A DNA stretch of 10,000 nucleotides, from NCBI RefSeq assembly GCF_020216685.1, contig NZ_JAIWNS010000091.1, positions 1-10,000 of the forward strand, in the 5' to 3' direction. This DNA is from Methanospirillum hungatei (GTDB taxonomy: Archaea > Halobacteriota > Methanomicrobia > Methanomicrobiales > Methanospirillaceae). Positions 5,883 to 10,000 of the stretch are shown here, one piece after another. Position 1 is the first letter of the stretch; every line of letters begins with the position of its first letter. The position numbers and the translations under genes were made by a program. The notes beneath the pieces are model-generated. The model did no database searches. It was not told where the DNA came from and saw nothing but the letters and a program-made list of their open reading frames with translations.

Positions 5883-7202
5883 ATGGATGTTGAGGGTTAT
5901 GCCCGCCGGAATCTGAAGAGAGGTAGGGCGTCCCAGGATATTATATCAGATCTTGCTGACCGTATTGTTGAGATAAAAGGGATCAGCAGAGAATATGCTC
6001 TTTCCTTTGCAAAGGCAGTCCTGGTCGAAGTGACCGCTACCTCTGACTTTACGAGTGACATTCTCACCTATGAAAAGGCCGGTGTCACCATGGGTGCCTT
6101 CGGAGTCGGTTCACGGGGGACCGGCGACTTTTATGCACACAGAAAGATTGCCGAGATCATCGGAAAATCAGGGGCCACTGTGGGAGTCGAAGATATGGAT
6201 GATGCCGGGGTGGTTCAGGCGGGGGGTCAGTTTATTGTCTGCACCGTTGACGGGATGCATTCACGTCTCTCGGATTTTCCCTACCTTGCCGGGTTTCATG
6301 TGACCCGTGCGACCCTTCGTGACTGCTATGTGATGGGGGCACGGCCGGTCATGTTATTTTCAGACATTCATGTAGCCGATGACGGGGACGTTGCCAAGAT
6401 CTTTGATTATACCGCAGGAGTGACGACGGTTGGAGAACTGACCGGGGTGCCTCTTGTCAGCGGATCAACCCTCCGGATAGGCGGGGATATGGTTATTGGT
6501 GACCGCATGACCGGATGTGTCGGGACCGTGGGGGTTGCAGACCACATCACCGCACGACGACAGGCTGCCCCTGGCGATCTGCTTCTTATGACCGAAGGTG
6601 CCGGAGGGGGAACCATTGCGACAACCGCCCTCTATTACGGGTATCAAGATGTGGTAGACCGGACTATCAACCTTACCTTCCTTCGTGCCGCGGATGCCAT
6701 CCTGAAAAGTGACCTGCTTGGTTCCATTCATGCAATGACCGATGTAACGAACGGAGGACTCCGGGGAGATGTTCACGAGATGGCAAAGACTGCCGGTCTC
6801 CGGTTCATTGTGGAAGAGGAAGCGGTTCAGGGGCTTGTCGATCCAGATGTATACCGGATGCTGATGGACCTTGAGATCGATCCGCTCGGCGTGTCCATTG
6901 ATGCCCTTCTGATCATCGCAGAGCCGGATGTCATCTCAAAGGCCAAGGCCCTGCTCTCTGATATCGGGGTTACATCATCAGTCATTGGCCGGGTCGAAGA
7001 GGGCCGGGCTGAGCCGGTACTTATGAGAAACGGAAAAGAAGAGGAGTTTAACCCACGGTTCAGAGAGGCGGCATATACTCCGCTCAAGAAACTGGTAGAG
7101 AAAGAGCAGCAGGACTTTGAATCTATGAAAAAGGAGGTTGACCGGGCTGCACAGGCCGCTATTGCCAAAAAGATGCGGGTGATAGAAAGACTCATGTCCT
7201 GA
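5883..7202 (+). CDS. Archaeal AIR synthase (PurM/HypE/SelD superfamily) related protein
   Basis: This 439-residue cytoplasmic protein belongs to the AIR synthase-related fold, which binds ATP and phosphorylates or activates a carbonyl or carbamoyl group. An N-terminal helical segment (1-65) precedes a glycine-rich stretch GVTMGAFGVGSRGTGDF (67-83) likely involved in nucleotide binding. AIRS N-domain motifs follow: MDDAGVVQAGG (105-115), VDGMHSRLSDFPY (122-134) and RIGGDMVIGDR (198-208). The C-domain carries GDLLLMTEGAGGGTIA (231-246), TDVTNGGLRGDVHEMAKTAG (286-305) typical of HypE and SelD, and DPLGVSIDALLI (333-344). A charged helical tail (about 400-439) is probably a coiled coil. It lacks the HypE C-terminal Cys motif, so it should not do the HypE reaction as such, and it is unlike canonical PurM in length and ends. 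I recall an archaeal orthologous family of this type, often annotated AIR synthase-related or HypE-like. Its position just before purL hints at a link to purine synthesis, but the substrate is unknown. Confidence 0.85.
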   Translation: MDVEGYARRNLKRGRASQDIISDLADRIVEIKGISREYALSFAKAVLVEVTATSDFTSDILTYEKAGVTMGAFGVGSRGTGDFYAHRKIAEIIGKSGATVGVEDMDDAGVVQAGGQFIVCTVDGMHSRLSDFPYLAGFHVTRATLRDCYVMGARPVMLFSDIHVADDGDVAKIFDYTAGVTTVGELTGVPLVSGSTLRIGGDMVIGDRMTGCVGTVGVADHITARRQAAPGDLLLMTEGAGGGTIATTALYYGYQDVVDRTINLTFLRAADAILKSDLLGSIHAMTDVTNGGLRGDVHEMAKTAGLRFIVEEEAVQGLVDPDVYRMLMDLEIDPLGVSIDALLIIAEPDVISKAKALLSDIGVTSSVIGRVEEGRAEPVLMRNGKEEEFNPRFREAAYTPLKKLVEKEQQDFESMKKEVDRAAQAAIAKKMRVIERLMS

Positions 7203-7273
7203 TCTGTGCCTTACCATCATCCCCAATCACCCCGAATATACAGAGTACGGTCAGGAAAGACACGAATCTGTTA

Positions 7274-7294
7274 TTTTTTATCATACATTTTTTT
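7274..7294 (+). terminator. Double T-tract terminator after the PurM-like gene
   Basis: Two T runs, T6 at 7274-7279 and T7 at 7288-7294, lie about 70-90 bases after the stop of the PurM-like gene with no obvious stem before them. This matches oligo-T archaeal termination and suggests that purL is transcribed separately. Confidence 0.5.
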
Positions 7295-7301
7295 CCACAG
7301 T

Positions 7302-7308
7302 TAATTAT
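7302..7308 (+). promoter_or_regulatory. Possible TATA element for purL
   Basis: An AT-rich TAATTAT lies about 55 bases before the purL ATG, after the T tracts, which would give a leader of about 30 bases. The flanking BRE is not strong. The rest of 7203-7361 shows nothing I can identify. Confidence 0.25.
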
Positions 7309-7361
7309 CCTGCAGTCTTGAGACTTATGATGGATTACAACCAAGTACTACCCAGGTATAC

Positions 7362-10000
7362 ATGGCATATGTCCACCGGATAGAAGTCCAATATAAAACC
7401 GATCCCAGACTCAAGGTCAGAACCGATCGGATCCGTTCACTCGGGTTTCCCATTGATGAGCTTCATGTGATCGATATCTATACCATTTCTACGAATTCAC
7501 ATGACTTTACCCCTGAAGAACTGCGTGAGATCGGAACTCAGCTCATAAACCCGGTGGTGCAGACATGTACCATTGATACGGCCATAATTGCACACTTTGA
7601 CACAGCCATTGAGGTCGGGTTTCTTCCAGGGGTGACCGATAACGTCGGAACAACCGCACGCCAGACCATCGAAGACTACACGAAACGAAAATTCGGGCCT
7701 GGAGAGGCGGTATACTCATCCCAGCTCTTCTTTGTCAGAGGAAGGCTTTCACCAGCAGCCATTGAAAATCTGGCAGCAACACTTGCAAATCCTCTTATCA
7801 ACCGGGTTCATATAAAATCACGAGCAGAATACGGCACGAAAGGGATGGATCGAGTTGTCCCGGTTGTCAGCCTGCACGAACTCCCGACTGCTGAACCGGT
7901 AGACCTTGACGTGGACGACCAGGAACTTATCAGAATCGGAAAGGAAGGCATCACCGACCCTGAGACCGAACAGAGAAGAGGCCCGCTTGCACTTGATCTG
8001 ATACAGATGCGTGCAATCCGTGACTATTTTCAAACTCAGGGGAGAAAACCGACCGATGTTGAGATAGAATCACTGGCCCAGACCTGGAGTGAGCATTGTA
8101 AACACACGATCTTTGCCTCACCAATGGACGATGATATGCCACGGGGGCTGTATAAAACCTGTATCCAGGCGGCTACCAATACCATACGGGCACAAAAGGG
8201 CGACAAAGACATCTGCCTCAGTGTCTTCTCTGACAATTCAGGGGCGATCATCTTTGACGACCACTATCTTGTCACCCATAAGGTCGAGACCCATAACTCT
8301 CCATCTGCACTTGATCCCTTTGGCGGAGCACTTACCGGTATTGTGGGGGTGAACCGGGACACCATCGGGTTTGGTCTGGGAGCAAAGCCCTGTATCAACA
8401 TCTATGGGTTCTGTGTCGGCGATCCTGAGAGCAATCCGGCCCTCTATCGTGGAAAAAATAAGTCAAATCCGATCCTCTCTCCGCGACGGATTCTTGACGG
8501 AGTAGTGTCTGGTGTCGGTGTTGGCGGGAACTGTTCAGGCATCCCCACCCCCCAGGGATTTGTCTGTTTTGATGACCGGTATGTGGGAAAACCCCTGGTC
8601 TTTGCAGGAACGGTCGGCATAATGCCCAGAACTGACGGAACACGCAAGCTCTATGAGAAACAGGCACGCCCGGGAGATCATATTGTCATGATCGGCGGCA
8701 GGGTCGGGAAAGATGGTATTCATGGGGCAACGTTCTCCTCAGAGGCATTGGACCCGGGAAGTCCGGTCACCGCCGTCCAGATAGGAGATCCCATCACTCA
8801 GAAGAAATTGTCCGATGTTATCGTCAAAGAGGCCCGTGACCGGGGTCTGTATACCAGTATCACCGATAACGGCGCTGGCGGGATCTCCTGTTCGGTTGCA
8901 GAGATGGCAAAGGAATGTAACGGGTGTCATGTCTGGCTTGATAAAGTACCGCTCAAATATCCGGGGATGGCACCCTGGGAGATCTGGATCTCTGAATCAC
9001 AGGAACGCATGACACTTGCGGTTCCACCTGAAAAACTGGATGAATTCATGGACCTCCTTTCCAGCCGGGAAGTGGAGGCAACGGTTATTGGAACATTTAC
9101 CAACACCGGCCGGTGTATTGTGGAGTATCATGGATCTGTCGTGATGGATATCGAACTCTCCTTCCTGCACGACGGTGTTCCGGTAAAACAATTACAGACA
9201 GAACCACCAGTCCCGGTTCCATCAGATCCCATGCCTGCGTGCCCGGAACAACTGGATACGATCCTCAAAGAGATGCTTGCGAGAAAGAATATCTGTTCCA
9301 AGGAGTTCATCTCCATCCAATATGATCACACCGTCCAGGGCGGTCATGTTCTTGGCCCGGTCCAGGGAACAGGACGAGTGCAGGGAATGGCAACCCTTAC
9401 GAAAGTAGTTCCTGGTTCAAAGAAAGGAGTAGGACTTTCACAGGGCATCTTCCCGTCCTACTCAGAGATTGACCCCTACCGAATGGCGATTGCCTGTATT
9501 GACACCGCGATCCGAGGTCTTATCGCCCTTGGTATCCCGCTTGATGCGATAGCCATTCTTGATAATTTCTGCTGGTGTTCTTCAGATGATCCAAAGCGAC
9601 TGGCCCAGCTCAAAGCGGCAGCCCGTGGATGTTATGACGGGGCCACCGGATTTGAGACGCCATTCATCTCCGGAAAAGACAGTATGTTCAACGACTTCAG
9701 GGGGTATGACGAAGAGAATAATCCGGTGCTGGTCTCCGTGCCCCCGACGCTCCTTGTATCCTCCATCGGTATCCATCCTGATGTGACTAAAGCAGTCTCT
9801 CTTGATGCGAAGATCGAAGGAGATCTTGTCTACCTGATCGGAGAGAACAGGGATGAACTTGGCGGGTCTGAATACGCTGCCCATCTTGGTATCTCTGGTG
9901 GCACCGTCCCAGCCCTTGATATTCCAGCCATGAAGGCCAGGTACCAGCGGCTCACCCATGCTATTTTACACGAACTCGTTGTATCTGCTTTCCCTGTCAC
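7362..10000 (+). CDS. purL: Phosphoribosylformylglycinamidine synthase PurL with PurS-like N-terminus, 3'-truncated
   Basis: FGAM synthase converts FGAR, ATP and glutamine-derived ammonia to FGAM in cytoplasmic purine synthesis. The frame is open from the ATG at 7362 to the window end: 879 codons, already longer than the roughly 720-residue small PurL. Residues 4-155 look like a fused PurS-type region in two halves (RIEVQYKTDP at 7; SSQLFFVRGRLS at 119). The linker domain follows with SLAQTWSEHCKHTIF (237-251), then the first AIRS pair: KVETHNSPSALDPFGGA (307-323), GGRVGKDGIHGATFSSE (445-461) and TDNGAGGISCSVAEMA (501-516). The second pair begins near 650: YDHTVQGG (654), GLSQGIFPSYSEIDPYR (691-707), DNFCWCSS (734) and FISGKDSM (768). 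No glutaminase domain is visible, so a separate PurQ is expected unless one follows beyond the edge. The PurL signature has Ser313 where His is usual (THNHP). A weak AGGT at 7354 precedes the ATG, and no in-frame ATG lies just upstream. Confidence 0.95.
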   Translation, partial: MAYVHRIEVQYKTDPRLKVRTDRIRSLGFPIDELHVIDIYTISTNSHDFTPEELREIGTQLINPVVQTCTIDTAIIAHFDTAIEVGFLPGVTDNVGTTARQTIEDYTKRKFGPGEAVYSSQLFFVRGRLSPAAIENLAATLANPLINRVHIKSRAEYGTKGMDRVVPVVSLHELPTAEPVDLDVDDQELIRIGKEGITDPETEQRRGPLALDLIQMRAIRDYFQTQGRKPTDVEIESLAQTWSEHCKHTIFASPMDDDMPRGLYKTCIQAATNTIRAQKGDKDICLSVFSDNSGAIIFDDHYLVTHKVETHNSPSALDPFGGALTGIVGVNRDTIGFGLGAKPCINIYGFCVGDPESNPALYRGKNKSNPILSPRRILDGVVSGVGVGGNCSGIPTPQGFVCFDDRYVGKPLVFAGTVGIMPRTDGTRKLYEKQARPGDHIVMIGGRVGKDGIHGATFSSEALDPGSPVTAVQIGDPITQKKLSDVIVKEARDRGLYTSITDNGAGGISCSVAEMAKECNGCHVWLDKVPLKYPGMAPWEIWISESQERMTLAVPPEKLDEFMDLLSSREVEATVIGTFTNTGRCIVEYHGSVVMDIELSFLHDGVPVKQLQTEPPVPVPSDPMPACPEQLDTILKEMLARKNICSKEFISIQYDHTVQGGHVLGPVQGTGRVQGMATLTKVVPGSKKGVGLSQGIFPSYSEIDPYRMAIACIDTAIRGLIALGIPLDAIAILDNFCWCSSDDPKRLAQLKAAARGCYDGATGFETPFISGKDSMFNDFRGYDEENNPVLVSVPPTLLVSSIGIHPDVTKAVSLDAKIEGDLVYLIGENRDELGGSEYAAHLGISGGTVPALDIPAMKARYQRLTHAILHELVVSAFPV

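Noticed and set aside
9582..9959. Minus-strand open frame of 125 codons opposite purL
   Set aside because: It is antisense to a conserved PurL region with no motif or ribosome site of note; typical shadow frame.
1..10000. CRISPR arrays, insertion sequences, tRNA or rRNA genes
   Set aside because: No regularly spaced direct repeats, transposase-like frames, terminal inverted repeats or tRNA-like cloverleaf segments were found by eye on either strand.

Overview
The window looks like chromosomal DNA of a methanogenic euryarchaeon, most likely of the order Methanomicrobiales (inference). The reasons are an archaeal-style TATA element with a purine-rich flank, poly-T terminators, secreted proteins carrying 'GWN-V-S-P' repeats of a kind I associate with that group, an archaeal AIR-synthase-like protein, and a bacterial-type GroEL, which is known from mesophilic methanogens. 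No mobile element, CRISPR array, tRNA or rRNA was seen. The window is gene-dense and no gene-free stretch exceeds 160 bases.

Layout. (1) 2-1042, plus strand: the C-terminal two thirds of a group I chaperonin GroEL, cut by the left edge and followed by a T10 tract. (2) 5789-1071, minus strand: a convergent three-gene cluster read right to left. It holds an 867-residue secreted subtilase-fold protease, a 602-residue secreted subtilase-fold protein that has lost every catalytic residue, and a 72-residue two-helix membrane protein. Gaps are 57 and 30 bases, so one transcript is plausible. (3) 5790-5882: a 93-base divergent intergenic region with a TATA element, a 6-bp-arm palindrome and a Shine-Dalgarno site. 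(4) 5883-7202, plus: a PurM/HypE-superfamily protein. (5) 7203-7361: a T-rich intergenic region. (6) 7362 to the right edge, plus: a PurL (FGAM synthase) with a PurS-like N-terminal extension, open at the window end after 879 codons.

The most interesting part is the protease cluster. The upstream protein keeps the subtilase serine but has Asp-Glu-Gly where subtilisins have His-Gly-Thr, which suggests a Ser/Glu/Asp centre resembling the sedolisin type. It also carries two copies of a roughly 100-residue propeptide-like module. The downstream protein has Ser, Tyr and Gly in place of Asp, His and Ser, in an otherwise intact fold and an uninterrupted frame. Both end in the same two-repeat 'GWN' domain, both have signal peptides and both are rich in N-glycosylation sequons. 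An active protease plus a non-catalytic surface partner, with a small membrane protein, is a reasonable hypothesis for an uncharacterised archaeal cell-surface system.

The right side is metabolic. PurL makes FGAM in purine synthesis. The neighbouring PurM-superfamily protein is related in fold, but its substrate cannot be read from the sequence.
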